DNA of 64,000 nucleotides from the NCBI RefSeq assembly GCF_025398255.1, contig NZ_JAODNW010000005.1, positions 101,001 through 165,000 on the forward strand, given 5' to 3'. The DNA comes from Chelativorans intermedius. GTDB lineage: Bacteria > Pseudomonadota > Alphaproteobacteria > Rhizobiales > Rhizobiaceae. The translations under genes were made by a program, and so were the position numbers. Shown here piece after piece: positions 9,360-18,201 of this stretch (within the stretch, counting starts at the first letter, position 1; each line of letters opens with the position of its first letter). Under the pieces are notes generated by a model. The model had not been told where the DNA came from, ran no database searches, and saw nothing but the letters and a program-made list of their open reading frames with translations.

Positions 9360-9958
9360 GATGCAGCCGTCCCCGTCTCCTTGCGTTCCTCCAGAAAGCG
9401 GGCAAGGCCCGCCACCACCTCGCCGGCAATCACTTCCTTGGGCTCGTCGCGCGAGCGTATCGTCACGTCCGCCTGCTGGTAGACCGGATAGCGCAGGTCC
9501 ATCAGCCGCTGCATGACGGCGCGCGGGTCCTCCGCCTGCAGCAGCGGGCGGTTCTGGCGTTTGGAGACGCGGTGCATCAGCGTCTCCAGATCGGCCTTCA
9601 GCCAGACGGAGATGCCGCGCCGGGCCACGGCCTGGCGCGTGGCCGGGTTCATGAAAGCGCCGCCGCCGGTCGACAGCACCTGCGGCCCGCCGCGCAGAAG
9701 GCGCGCGATCACCCGCCGTTCGAGCGCGCGGAACTCCTCCTCGCCGTAGGCGGCGAAGAGCTCCGGGATCGTCATGCGCGACACGCGTTCGATCTCGTGG
9801 TCGCTGTCGATGAAAGGCAGGTCGAGGGCGGCGGCCACGCGGCGCCCGATCACCGTCTTGCCGGCCCCCATCAGCCCGACGAGCACGATGCTGCGCCGGC
9901 CCAGCCTGTCGCGCAGGGCCGCCATGTCCATCGCCTCGGTTTTGCCGGTCGCCCTCAT
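9356..9958 (-). CDS. aroK: Shikimate kinase
   Basis: This 200-residue P-loop kinase phosphorylates shikimate to shikimate 3-phosphate. It has Walker A GLMGAGKT (28-35), the shikimate-binding DSDHEIE region, GGGAF in the core, and a lid segment with RPLL. The N-terminus is about 20 residues longer than the core domain; Met10 or Met12 could also start it, but the first ATG is kept. It is the first gene of the leftward aro operon, about 115 bases from the divergent small membrane protein gene. Confidence 0.95.
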   Translation of the reverse strand: MRATGKTEAMDMAALRDRLGRRSIVLVGLMGAGKTVIGRRVAAALDLPFIDSDHEIERVSRMTIPELFAAYGEEEFRALERRVIARLLRGGPQVLSTGGGAFMNPATRQAVARRGISVWLKADLETLMHRVSKRQNRPLLQAEDPRAVMQRLMDLRYPVYQQADVTIRSRDEPKEVIAGEVVAGLARFLEERKETGTAAS

Positions 9959-10074
9959 GCCGCCGGTTCGACATCAAAAGACATAGCGCGTCAAGCGCTT
10001 GCGTGAGCGGGGCGGCTTGCCTTGCGGGGCGGGGCGCCCCATAACCGGCACAGGCGACACGCGAAGGGAGCGAA

Positions 10075-10221
10075 ATGCCCACGCTTTTCCGGCTCTTGAC
10101 CATCCTGGCCGTCCTGGCGGGCCTGTTCTATGGCGGGATGTTCGCGCTCGCCACCTTCGTGCAGCCCAAGCGCGTGGAGATGACGGTCGATGTCCCCACG
10201 GACGAGCTGTTGCGGCGTTAG
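10075..10221 (+). CDS. Small single-pass membrane protein (48 residues), unknown function
   Basis: [20 protein letters not shown] and the following GMFALATFV form one hydrophobic helix, then [19 protein letters not shown], a short charged tail. GGGAGCGAA just before the ATG is a good ribosome-binding site. A protein of this size and pattern is commonly found immediately upstream of xerD in Hyphomicrobiales and is sometimes misnamed histidine kinase; it has no kinase motif. I do not know its function. Confidence 0.75.
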   Translation: MPTLFRLLTILAVLAGLFYGGMFALATFVQPKRVEMTVDVPTDELLRR

Positions 10222-10286
10222 CCGGCGGTTCACCGGCGATTAGGCTTTGGCGCGCATGGTGGGGCCGGTCACACGGCAGGGAAACC

Positions 10287-11213
10287 ATGGCAAGCGGCGC
10301 GAAGATCGAGGCGTTTCTGGAGATGATGGCGGCCGAGCGCGGGGCGAGCGACAACACGCTCGCTTCCTATCGCCGCGACCTGGAAGATGCCGACGCCTTT
10401 CTCGCCGCAGCGGAGAGGGGGCTTGCGGAGGCCAGTGCGGCGGGCATCCGCGCCTGGCTTGCCGATATGGCGCGACGCGGTTTTGCCGCCACCACGCAGG
10501 CGCGCAAGCTTTCGGCGGTGCGCCAGTTCTTCCGGTTCCTCTATGCGGAGGGTCTGCGCGGCGACGATCCCACCGGCGTGCTGGACAGCCCGAGGAAGGG
10601 CCGGCCGCTGCCGCGAACGCTGAGCGAGGCGGAGACGGAGCGGCTTCTGGAGCGGGCGGCGGAGGAGGCGCGCATGGCCGCGGAGGGGACGGCGCAGCGC
10701 CTTTCTGCGCAGCGCCTTTCGACGCTGCTCGAAGTGCTCTATGCCTCGGGCCTGCGCGTCTCCGAACTCGTCAGCCTGCCGCTGCGCGTTGCACTGCGCG
10801 ACGAGCGCTTCTTCGCCGTGCGCGGCAAGGGCGGCAGGGAGCGTATCGTGCCATTGTCGGGCAAGGCGCGGGCGGCGGTGGCGGCGTGGCTGGCCGAGCG
10901 GTCCCGCCATCCCGCGGCTGCCGACAGCCCCTGGCTCTTTCCCGCCGCCTCCGAAAGCGGCCATCTGCCGCGTCAGGTCTTCGCGCGCGAGCTCAAGGCG
11001 CTTGCCGCGCGCGCCGGCATTTCCTGCGCCAGGGTCTCGCCGCATGTGCTGCGCCATGCCTTCGCCAGCCATCTCCTGCAGAACGGCGCGGACCTGCGCT
11101 CCGTGCAGCAACTTCTCGGTCATGCGGACATCTCGACCACGCAAATCTATACCCATGTGCTGGAAAAGCGGCTCCACGAGCTGGTGCAAAAGCATCACCC
11201 GCTTGCCGACTAG
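10287..11213 (+). CDS. xerD: Tyrosine recombinase XerD
   Basis: XerD acts with XerC at the dif site to resolve chromosome dimers at division. The 308-residue protein has the N-terminal core-binding SAM-like domain (about 1-95) and the catalytic domain with the full active-site set: R157 (ASGLRVSEL), K181, H253 and R256 (HVLRHAF), H279 (LLGHADIST) and nucleophile Y288. Start ATG follows GGAAACC. Its place beside accA and opposite aroK is the housekeeping XerD position of this order, not that of a mobile-element integrase. Residues 130-146 contain a slightly repetitive AQRLS pair. Confidence 0.94.
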   Translation: MASGAKIEAFLEMMAAERGASDNTLASYRRDLEDADAFLAAAERGLAEASAAGIRAWLADMARRGFAATTQARKLSAVRQFFRFLYAEGLRGDDPTGVLDSPRKGRPLPRTLSEAETERLLERAAEEARMAAEGTAQRLSAQRLSTLLEVLYASGLRVSELVSLPLRVALRDERFFAVRGKGGRERIVPLSGKARAAVAAWLAERSRHPAAADSPWLFPAASESGHLPRQVFARELKALAARAGISCARVSPHVLRHAFASHLLQNGADLRSVQQLLGHADISTTQIYTHVLEKRLHELVQKHHPLAD

Positions 11214-11308
11214 CCTTTCGACCGCTATGTGAGGCCATTGTTGCGGGCATTTGTTGCCGTTCAGCGCCCCACCAACCCGAGTGTGTCGCGTGTCGATTTG
11301 GACAGTTC

Positions 11309-12259
11309 ATGTATAACTATCTCGATTTTGAAAAACCCGTTGCCGATCTCGAAGGCAAGATCCTGGAGCTGAAGGCGCTCAGCGAAAGCGGCGAGGCGGT
11401 GGACGTCGCCGAGGAGATCGCGCGCCTCGAAAAGCGCTCCAGGGATGCCCTCAACGACATCTACAAGGCGCTGACACCCTGGCAGAAGGCGCAGGTGGCC
11501 CGCCATCCCGACCGGCCGCACTGCATGGATTATGTGCGAGCGCTTTTCACCGACTTCACGCCGCTGGCCGGCGACCGCGCCTTCGGCGAGGACCGGGCCG
11601 TGGTGGCCGGCTTCGCCCGCTTCAAAGGCGAGGCCATCGCCGTGATCGGCCAGGAAAAGGGCAACGGCACGCAGAGCCGGCTGAAGCACAATTTCGGCAT
11701 GGCCCGGCCGGAGGGCTACCGCAAGGCGGTGCGGGTGATGGACCTGGCCGACCGTTTCGGCATTCCCGTCGTCACCCTGGTGGACACCGCCGGCGCCTAT
11801 CCCGGCATCGGCGCGGAGGAACGCGGACAGGCCGAGGCCATCGCCCGCTGCACCTCCAAGTGCCTGGCCCTCAAGGTGCCCAATGTCTCGGTGATCATCG
11901 GCGAGGGCGGCTCGGGCGGGGCGATTGCCATCGCCACCGCCAACCGCGTCTACATGCTGGAGCACGCCATCTATTCGGTGATCTCGCCGGAGGGGGCGGC
12001 CTCCATCCTGTGGCGGGATTCGACGCGCGCCAGGGACGCGGCGACCAACATGAAGATCACCGCCCAGGATCTTCTGCAGTTCAAGGTCATCGACGGCATC
12101 GTGCCGGAGCCGGTGGGCGGGGCGCATCGCGCGCCGGAGACGGTGATCGCGGCCACCGGCGAGACCATCGAGCAGGGGCTGAAGGAGCTTGTCGAAGGCG
12201 GCGGCGACCACCGCGAGGAGCGGCGGGAGAAATTCCTCGCCATCGGCCGCACCCTTTGA
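11309..12259 (+). CDS. accA: Acetyl-CoA carboxylase carboxyltransferase subunit alpha
   Basis: AccA with AccD transfers the carboxyl group from biotinyl-BCCP to acetyl-CoA, the committed step of fatty-acid synthesis. The 316-residue product begins [18 protein letters not shown], as usual in this group, and contains [20 protein letters not shown], the oxyanion region [20 protein letters not shown] and [11 protein letters not shown]. The ATG is 95 bases after xerD. A strong hairpin follows directly after the stop. Confidence 0.96.
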   Translation: MYNYLDFEKPVADLEGKILELKALSESGEAVDVAEEIARLEKRSRDALNDIYKALTPWQKAQVARHPDRPHCMDYVRALFTDFTPLAGDRAFGEDRAVVAGFARFKGEAIAVIGQEKGNGTQSRLKHNFGMARPEGYRKAVRVMDLADRFGIPVVTLVDTAGAYPGIGAEERGQAEAIARCTSKCLALKVPNVSVIIGEGGSGGAIAIATANRVYMLEHAIYSVISPEGAASILWRDSTRARDAATNMKITAQDLLQFKVIDGIVPEPVGGAHRAPETVIAATGETIEQGLKELVEGGGDHREERREKFLAIGRTL

Positions 12260-12261
12260 GG

Positions 12262-12298
12262 GATTGCGCCGGCCCCCGTGCCGGTGCTCGTCGCAATC
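12262..12298 (+). terminator. Candidate hairpin terminator after accA
   Basis: GATTGCG (12262-12268) pairs with CGCAATC (12292-12298), and inside it CCGGC (12269-12273) pairs with GCCGG (12280-12284). It starts two bases after the accA stop. There is no long T-run, as is frequent in G+C-rich genomes, so termination is inferred from stem strength and position. Confidence 0.5.
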
Positions 12299-12450
12299 TT
12301 GCCTTGCCGGCCGCTTCGGTGCTAAGCGGTAGGGTAGGATTTGCCCGTGGCCGGTAATGATTTGTCAAGGCTAACGGGTATTTAGTTGCGGGATGGAGAG
12401 CCCGCCCCTGCCGCCTGGAGGGGGTCTGGCAGACAGATAGAGACCGTTCC

Positions 12451-13605
12451 ATGAAGAGCCGCATCGCGAGCGCCGCCCTCATGATCCTCGCACTCGTGCT
12501 TGCGGGGTGCAGCGGCCAGTCGCTGGAAGACATCGCGCCCAAGGCCGAGCGGCCGTTGCCCCCGCGCATCGTGCAGACGATGAAGGCCAAGGGCATGCGC
12601 AAGAACGCCCCCATCATGATGCGCATCTTCAAGGAGGAGGGCGTTCTGGAGGTCTGGAAACAGACGCAGAGCGGGCGCTACGACCTCGTCACCAGCTACG
12701 ACATCTGCAAGTGGTCCGGCAAGCTGGGGCCGAAATACACCGAGGGCGACCGGCAGGCGCCGGAAGGTTTCTATGCCGTCGCTCCCGCGCAGATGAACCC
12801 GCGCTCCAGCTATCACCTGTCCTTCAACATCGGCTTTCCCAACACCTATGACCGTGTCAATGGCCGCACGGGCTCCCACCTGATGGTGCATGGCGCCTGC
12901 TCCTCCGCCGGCTGCTATTCGATAACCGACGAGCAGGTGGAGGAGGTCTACGCCTTCGCGCGCGACGCCTTCCGCGGCGGCCAGACCGCCTTTCAGCTCC
13001 AGGCTTTCCCCTTCCGCATGACGCCGGAGAACATGGCGCGCTACCGCAACGACCCGAACTTCGCGTTCTGGAAGATGCTGAAGGAGGGCTACGATCATTT
13101 CGAGATCACGCGCCGGCCGCCCAAGGTGGATGTGTGCGAACGCCGCTACGTCTTCAACCGCTATCCGGCGGAGGGCGAGAGCTTCGAGCCCGCGGAAGCC
13201 TGCCCGCCCTCCACGCAACCCCCGTCGCTGGTGGCGGCCTATGCGGAGTACAAGGCCGAGCAGGACCGCGCCTTCGCGGCAGCGGTGAAGAAGGCCATGC
13301 CGGAGCCCCGCCCCTCCATCCTCGGGGTGGAGGAAGCCCGGCTCGTGGCGGACTGGAGCCGGCGGCGCGCCCGCGGCGAGAATGTCTCTCCCCGTCCGCC
13401 TTCGCTGGCGCCGGTCAGCGTCGCGGCGGCTCCCGAAAGGCCCGCCGCCTCTCCGCGCCCGCAGCAGAGCGCCAGCAGCCAGGCGCAGGCCATGGTGGGC
13501 GCCCCGCCGCTTACCACCGGCGCCGTGCCGCAGCCGGCCCCCAAGCCGGCCGAGGCCCCCCAGCCGTCGCGTCTCAGCCGCGTGTGGGACCTGATCACAC
13601 CCTGA
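12451..13605 (+). CDS. Lipoprotein L,D-transpeptidase-like (YafK/DpaA-type YkuD domain) protein
   Basis: The 384-residue product has a lipoprotein signal with lipobox LVLAGC (C20). A YkuD catalytic domain follows over about residues 55-190 with the signature SHLMVHGACSSAGCYSI (H147, C155). This layout resembles YafK/DpaA, which in E. coli removes Braun lipoprotein from peptidoglycan, rather than a cross-linking L,D-transpeptidase. The C-terminal 130 residues are Pro/Ala/Gln-rich and probably disordered. The stop codon overlaps the start of the TusA-like gene by one base. The exact reaction is inferred from the family. Confidence 0.85.
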   Translation: MKSRIASAALMILALVLAGCSGQSLEDIAPKAERPLPPRIVQTMKAKGMRKNAPIMMRIFKEEGVLEVWKQTQSGRYDLVTSYDICKWSGKLGPKYTEGDRQAPEGFYAVAPAQMNPRSSYHLSFNIGFPNTYDRVNGRTGSHLMVHGACSSAGCYSITDEQVEEVYAFARDAFRGGQTAFQLQAFPFRMTPENMARYRNDPNFAFWKMLKEGYDHFEITRRPPKVDVCERRYVFNRYPAEGESFEPAEACPPSTQPPSLVAAYAEYKAEQDRAFAAAVKKAMPEPRPSILGVEEARLVADWSRRRARGENVSPRPPSLAPVSVAAAPERPAASPRPQQSASSQAQAMVGAPPLTTGAVPQPAPKPAEAPQPSRLSRVWDLITP

Positions 13606-13853
13606 TGCCGGCGGAACACCGGGAAAGCGTGGCCGTCTACGACCTGAAGGGCCTCAACTGCCCCCTGCCGGTTCTGAAGGCGCGCAAGCGGCTTGCCGGC
13701 ATGCGCCCTGGCGCGCGCCTTTGGCTGGAGACGACCGACCCGCTGGCCGCCATCGACATCCCCGCCTTCTGCGCCGAGGCGGGCCACCGCCTGCTTGAGC
13801 GCCGGACAACGCCCGACGGCCACCGCTTTCTCATCGAGCGCGGCGCGGCATAG
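13605..13853 (+). CDS. TusA-family sulfurtransferase-like protein
   Basis: This 82-residue protein matches the TusA/YedF/SirA fold. It has the family CPxP motif in DLKGLNCPLPVLKARKRL, with Cys at about residue 20, and the TDPLAAIDIPAFCAEAGH segment. TusA proteins relay persulfide sulfur, for example for tRNA thiolation, but many paralogues have other roles. It is translationally coupled to the upstream lipoprotein gene (TGATG). The function here is therefore given only as TusA-like. Confidence 0.85.
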   Translation: MPAEHRESVAVYDLKGLNCPLPVLKARKRLAGMRPGARLWLETTDPLAAIDIPAFCAEAGHRLLERRTTPDGHRFLIERGAA

Positions 13854-13862
13854 CGCCGTCGC

Positions 13863-14915
13863 TCAGCGGCGAAAGCCGGGAATGGCCAGGGGATTGTCCT
13901 GAAGCGCCGCGCGGTCGGGCGTGTCCACCTGCGCCTCGCCAGCGAAGGCGGCGAAGATGCGCCCGATGTAGCCGGTGTCGAGCGCCCCGTCGCCGATGAC
14001 GACGATGCGCGTGCCGCGCCCGCTTTCCGGCCAGCGCGGCAGATGCTGCGGCGTGTGAAGAAGCCGCTGCGCGCCCTGGACGAGCAGCGGGCGTTCGGGC
14101 GCCTCCACCGTTTCCACCAGCCCCTTGATGCGCAGGATGTGCTCGCCCTGCTGGGTGGCGAGCAGGTCCAGGAAGTTCTCCACCACGGTCCGGGCGAGGG
14201 GCCGGTCATGGGTGAGCGAGACGGAGCGGAAGGCATCCGGCCCATGGGCGTGGTCGTGGTCGTCGTGGTGGTGTGCGTGATGGTGGCCGGCGGGCGGGAC
14301 CCGGCGCGGGGCGATGCCGGGTTCGAGAAGGCGCGCCGCGGCTTCGAGGGCATCGGCGTCGAAGAGCCCTGCCTGCGGGTTAAGCCGGGCGAGGCGGCGG
14401 GCGAGCGCCTGCCGCTCCTGCTCCTGCGCGAGGGCGCCCTTGCTCAGCACCAGCCGGTCGGCCAGCGCTACCTGGCTGCGCGCCTCCTCGTGGGCGTCGA
14501 GCGTGGCCATGCCGTTTACCGCGTCAACCACGGTGACGACGTTGCCCAGGCGGTAAAGGCGCGACAGGCCGGGATGCGCCATCACCGCCCTGAGCACGGG
14601 GGCGGGATCGGCCAGGCCGGTCGTCTCCACCACCACGCGGCGCAGCGCAGGCCGGCGGGCGGCCAGTTCCGCCAGCGTGTCGACCAGCGCCCCGCGCACC
14701 GTGCAGCACAGGCAGCCATCGCCGAGCTCGACGATGCCCTCCTCGCCTCCCGTCTCGATGAGCAGATGGTCGATGGAAATCTCGCCGAACTCGTTGACGA
14801 TCACGGCGGTGTCGGCCAGCGCCGGGTCGGCAAGCAGGCGGTTGATGAGCGTCGTCTTGCCGGCGCCCAGAAAGCCGGTGACGATGTCGAGCGTGATCGG
14901 GCCGGCCTCCGCCAT
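13863..14915 (-). CDS. COG0523 (CobW-type) metallochaperone GTPase with His-rich loop
   Basis: This 350-residue G3E GTPase has the P-loop GFLGAGKTT (14-22), the family metal-binding motif GCLCC (C68, C70, C71), ETTGLADPAP, and a C-terminal CobW_C domain. Between the two domains lies a histidine/aspartate-rich loop (GHHHAHHHDDHDHAHG, about 208-223) that likely binds zinc or another metal. COG0523 proteins deliver metals to client enzymes. The gene starts one base after the dacA stop, so the two are co-translated. It is not near cobN, so a cobalamin role is not indicated; zinc is more likely but unproven. Confidence 0.9.
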   Translation of the reverse strand: MAEAGPITLDIVTGFLGAGKTTLINRLLADPALADTAVIVNEFGEISIDHLLIETGGEEGIVELGDGCLCCTVRGALVDTLAELAARRPALRRVVVETTGLADPAPVLRAVMAHPGLSRLYRLGNVVTVVDAVNGMATLDAHEEARSQVALADRLVLSKGALAQEQERQALARRLARLNPQAGLFDADALEAAARLLEPGIAPRRVPPAGHHHAHHHDDHDHAHGPDAFRSVSLTHDRPLARTVVENFLDLLATQQGEHILRIKGLVETVEAPERPLLVQGAQRLLHTPQHLPRWPESGRGTRIVVIGDGALDTGYIGRIFAAFAGEAQVDTPDRAALQDNPLAIPGFRR

Positions 14916-14916
14916 C

Positions 14917-16041
14917 TCAGTCGCCCTGGCTGACGGCGGATTGCGGCGGATAGGGGGGGCGCGGGGTGGGGATCGGCACGTCGGCATAGCGCGCGCCGGG
15001 CGGCGGCGGCCCGTCGGCGCCGCCAAGGCGCACGGTCACGAGGCGGGGCGGGCGGGCCATGGGGCGCACATGGGCGGAGCGCTCGATCAGCAGCGCCTCG
15101 TCGTCGCCCCTCTGGCGGCGCGCCGCCACCGCCTCCTGCGAGCAGATCTGCGGGCGCATGTCCGTGGGGTCACGGCTTTCCGTGCCCAGCGGGCGCAGGC
15201 TCGCCAGCATCGGCGCGCCGAAGCCGCCGGCCTTGAAGCCCTGGGCAAGCAGGTTGGCGGCCCGCTCCGCCCGCTCCACCTGCGAGCCGGCACCGAGCAC
15301 GATGGCGGCAAGCGTGCGCCCGCGCCGCGTCGCCGTGGCGACCAGGTTGAAGCCCGAGGCGCAGACATAGCCCGTCTTCATGCCGTCTGCACCCTCGAAG
15401 CGGCCGATCAGAAAGTTGTAGTTGGGCAGCACCTTGTCGCCGGCGCGCAGGCCCTCGATGGAGAAATAGCCGGCATATTGCGGAAATTCGGTGCGGATGG
15501 CGCGCACCAGGAGGGCGAGGTCGCGCGCCGTCGTATATTGCTCGGGCGCATGCAGCCCGTGGGCGTTGACGAAGTGGCTGTCCACCATGCCCAGCCGGCG
15601 TGCCTCGGCGTTCATGCGCGCGGCAAAGGCGCTCTGCGAGCCGGCGATGCTTTCGCCGATCGCTGTCGCCACGTCGTTGGCCGACTTGACCATGATGATC
15701 TTCAGCGCATTGTCGAGGGTGAGCACCGAGCCCGGCGGATAGCCCATCTTGCTGGGCGGCTCGCTGGCCGCGTTCTTGGAGATGCGCACGGGGGAGCTCA
15801 TCCTGAGCTCTCCGGCCTCCACCGCGCGGAAGGCCACATAGGCGGTCATCAGCTTGGTCAGGGAGGCGGGATACCAGCGCTTGAAGGAATCCTCGGCCAC
15901 CAGCACGCGCCCGCTGTCCACGTCCATCAGCAGGAAGGGGCCGGCCAGCGCCGCCATGCCCGGCATCAGGAGAAGCCACGCCGCCACCGCGATCGCCCTT
16001 GTTCCCCCCCGTCCGAACCGTCCCAGGTTTTGCGCTTTCAT
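14917..16041 (-). CDS. dacA: D-alanyl-D-alanine carboxypeptidase (DacA-type, class A PBP)
   Basis: This periplasmic penicillin-binding protein trims the terminal D-Ala from peptidoglycan pentapeptides. The 374-residue product has an N-terminal signal segment (AIAVAAWLLLMPGMAALA) and the serine-hydrolase triad motifs SLTK (S60, K63), SAN (120-122) and KTG (222-224). Beyond the catalytic domain, the last ~100 residues are Arg/Pro-rich and end in PTPRPPYPPQSAVSQGD; the usual PBP5 C-terminal domain and amphipathic anchor are not recognisable. It is the first gene of a pair with the COG0523 GTPase. Confidence 0.92.
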   Translation of the reverse strand: MKAQNLGRFGRGGTRAIAVAAWLLLMPGMAALAGPFLLMDVDSGRVLVAEDSFKRWYPASLTKLMTAYVAFRAVEAGELRMSSPVRISKNAASEPPSKMGYPPGSVLTLDNALKIIMVKSANDVATAIGESIAGSQSAFAARMNAEARRLGMVDSHFVNAHGLHAPEQYTTARDLALLVRAIRTEFPQYAGYFSIEGLRAGDKVLPNYNFLIGRFEGADGMKTGYVCASGFNLVATATRRGRTLAAIVLGAGSQVERAERAANLLAQGFKAGGFGAPMLASLRPLGTESRDPTDMRPQICSQEAVAARRQRGDDEALLIERSAHVRPMARPPRLVTVRLGGADGPPPPGARYADVPIPTPRPPYPPQSAVSQGD

Positions 16042-16237
16042 GAGGTTGCCCGTGCGCTGCCGATATCCATAATAGGCGAAGCCTTCGATCCGGCCCTGCC
16101 TTGCCCTTTCAAACCCGGCCCCGCCACCATATCTAGCGCACATGTCGCCAGCATGGCAAAGGCCGGGGGCGGGCGGCCGCCCGCCGGCGGCGGCAGTGCC
16201 GGGAACGAGACGAGCACCAAGCAGAGGAAGACGCTCC

Positions 16238-17401
16238 ATGCCCATCGTGAACCGTGCAGCCGAACTTCATGACGAGATTGCGGCATGGCGCCGGCAGCTC
16301 CACGCAAAGCCGGAAATCCTGTTCGACGTGCACGAGACGGCCGCCTTCGTGCGCGCCAAGCTGGAGGCGTTCGGCTGCGACGAGGTGGTCACGGGCCTCG
16401 GGCGCACGGGCGTGGTGGGGCTCATCCGCGGCAGCCGCGGCGCGGGGCCCACCATCGGCCTGCGCGCCGATATGGATGCCCTGCCCATCGAGGAGGAGAC
16501 GGGCCTGCCCCACCGATCCACGGTGCCCGGACGCATGCATGCCTGCGGGCACGACGGGCACACGGCCATGCTGCTGGGCGCGGCCCGATATCTGGCCGAG
16601 ACGCGCAACTTCGCCGGCACGGTGGCCGTCATCTTCCAGCCGGCGGAAGAGGGTGGCGGCGGCGGCCGCGAGATGGTGAAGGACGGGATGATGGAGCGTT
16701 TTGCCATCGAGCGCGTCTTCGGCATGCACAATCTGCCGGGCCTGCCGGTGGGCCACTTCGCCATCCGGCCGGGGCCCATCATGGCGGCCACGGCGGAGTT
16801 TTCGGTCGAGGTGCAAGGCAAGGGCGGTCACGCGGCCATGCCGCACAAGACGGTGGATCCCATCGTCATTGCCGGTCAGATGATCGGCGCGCTGCAGACC
16901 ATCGCCGCGCGCGCCGCCGACCCGCTGGAATCGGTGGTGGTGTCGGTCACCCGGATCCATGGCGGCGATTCGCACAACATCATCCCCGACCGGGTGCGCA
17001 TGGAAGGCACGGTGCGCACGCTGAAGAAGGAGGTGAACGCGCTCGCGGAAGAACGGCTGCGCGCCCTGTGCACCGGCATCGCCGCCGCACACGGGGCCAG
17101 CGCCACGGTGGCCTATCAATCCAACTATCCGGTCACCTTCAACCACGCCGAGGAGACGGCCTTTGCGGCGGAGGTGGCGCGCCAGGTTGCCGGCGAGGCC
17201 CATGTGGACACCCATGTCGCCCCGCTGATGGGCGGCGAGGACTTTTCCTACATGCTGGAAGCCCGCCCGGGCGCCTTCATCTTCCTGGGCAACGGCGACA
17301 GCGCCTATCTGCACAACCCGCGCTACGACTTCAACGACGAGGCCATTCCGCACGGCGTGAGCTATTGGGTGCGCCTCGCCGAAACCGCCCTTCGGCCCTG
17401 A
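16238..17401 (+). CDS. M20 family amidohydrolase (hippurate hydrolase/N-acyl-amino-acid deacylase-like)
   Basis: The 387-residue cytoplasmic metallopeptidase has the M20D pattern: a LRADMDALPI strand, MHACGHDGHTAMLLG with C103 and H105, the QPAEEGGGGG loop (E137, E138), and a lid domain that begins after GKGGHAAMPH. Family members hydrolyse N-acyl or N-benzoyl amino acids; the substrate here cannot be read from sequence. It is divergent from dacA with a 196-base gap and is followed by a tRNA gene. Confidence 0.9.
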   Translation: MPIVNRAAELHDEIAAWRRQLHAKPEILFDVHETAAFVRAKLEAFGCDEVVTGLGRTGVVGLIRGSRGAGPTIGLRADMDALPIEEETGLPHRSTVPGRMHACGHDGHTAMLLGAARYLAETRNFAGTVAVIFQPAEEGGGGGREMVKDGMMERFAIERVFGMHNLPGLPVGHFAIRPGPIMAATAEFSVEVQGKGGHAAMPHKTVDPIVIAGQMIGALQTIAARAADPLESVVVSVTRIHGGDSHNIIPDRVRMEGTVRTLKKEVNALAEERLRALCTGIAAAHGASATVAYQSNYPVTFNHAEETAFAAEVARQVAGEAHVDTHVAPLMGGEDFSYMLEARPGAFIFLGNGDSAYLHNPRYDFNDEAIPHGVSYWVRLAETALRP

Positions 17402-17415
17402 GACGCCATTTCGTC

Positions 17416-17444
17416 TTGGCGAAGCCGCTTCGAGACGCTATGAG
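17416..17444 (+). promoter_or_regulatory. Candidate promoter of tRNA-Arg(CCT)
   Basis: TTGGCG (17416-17421) and TATGAG (17439-17444) are separated by 17 bases, each matching the sigma-70 consensus at four of six positions. The mature tRNA begins 13 bases further on. The -35 starts 15 bases after the stop of the preceding gene, which favours an independent tRNA promoter. Confidence 0.5.
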
Positions 17445-17456
17445 TGGGGCCCTCTC

Positions 17457-17533
17457 GGTCCCGTAGCTCAGCAGGATAGAGCATCAGATTCCTAATCTGA
17501 GGGTCGCAGGTTCGAATCCTGCCGGGATCGCCA
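17457..17533 (+). tRNA. tRNA-Arg (anticodon CCT)
   Basis: A full cloverleaf can be drawn: acceptor GGTCCCG with CGGGATC (one G-U pair), D-arm GCTC/GAGC, anticodon stem TCAGA/TCTGA with loop TTCCTAA giving anticodon CCT, variable GGGTC, T-arm GCAGG/CCTGC with loop TTCGAAT, discriminator G and encoded CCA. It reads AGG codons, which are rare in such G+C-rich genomes. No duplicated 3' fragment or integrase is seen nearby, so it is not occupied as an integration site within the window. Confidence 0.96.
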
Positions 17534-17583
17534 GCAAAATCAATAAGCTACCTGCATATTGCCAAGGCGGATGCGCGCCTGTT

Positions 17584-18120
17584 TCAGCGCGCTGCGGCCT
17601 TTCGCGTCGCTTCGGCGAAACGCCGCGCCAGGGCGTCGCTGGCGAGCACGTGCCTGACGAGGCGCACCGTGTGGGCCTCCTTCAGCGCCTCCACCACCGC
17701 TGAACAGGCGATGGGGGCGGCTTCCTCTACCGGATAGCCGAAAGCCCCGGTGGAAAGGGCCGGGAAGGCGATGGAGGCGATGCCCTTCCCGTCAGCCAGC
17801 GCAATGGCCGCGCGGTAGCAGCGCGCCAGCAGCGCCGCCTCCGGCCTGTCCACGCCATAGACCGGGCCCAGACAATGGATAACATGGGCGTTGGGCAGCC
17901 CGAAACCGGCGGTGATCACCGCCTCGCCGGGCCTGATGGGCGCCAGCGGCCGGCACGCCTCGGCAAGCGCCGGGCCGGCCTTGCGGTGGATGGCGCCGGC
18001 CACCCCGCCGCCGGGCATCAGCCAGGCGTTGGCCGCGTTGACCACGGCCTCGATGTCCTCCTGCCGGGTGATGTCGCCCACCGTCACCTCGATGGCGGCG
18101 GCTGGCAGCTCGATGCGCAT
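17584..18120 (-). CDS. Macro-domain protein (ADP-ribose-binding type)
   Basis: The 178-residue protein is one macro domain. It has the signature GDITRQEDIEAVVNAANAWL, the GGGVAGAIHRKAGPAL loop, and FPALSTGAFGYPVEEAA, which contact ADP-ribose in YmdB-like proteins. Members hydrolyse O-acetyl-ADP-ribose or remove ADP-ribose from proteins or nucleic acids. It is transcribed alone, about 80 bases from lysA and convergent with the tRNA-Arg gene. There is no ADP-ribosyltransferase toxin gene next to it, so a housekeeping role is more likely than a toxin-linked one. Confidence 0.92.
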   Translation of the reverse strand: MRIELPAAAIEVTVGDITRQEDIEAVVNAANAWLMPGGGVAGAIHRKAGPALAEACRPLAPIRPGEAVITAGFGLPNAHVIHCLGPVYGVDRPEAALLARCYRAAIALADGKGIASIAFPALSTGAFGYPVEEAAPIACSAVVEALKEAHTVRLVRHVLASDALARRFAEATRKAAAR

Positions 18121-18201
18121 GGTTCTCCTCCCTCGCCGCGTCTCTGCCGGAAGAGGGCCACTTTATCACGCGGCCGCCGCCCGCGGGGCCCGGCCGCGCG
18201 T

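Noticed and set aside
10287..11213. XerD as a prophage or island integrase
   Set aside because: Its length, motifs and place between aroK and accA are those of the chromosomal XerD.
17457..17533. tRNA-Arg as an occupied integration site
   Set aside because: There is no repeated 3' end of the tRNA, no integrase of a mobile element and the neighbouring genes look housekeeping.
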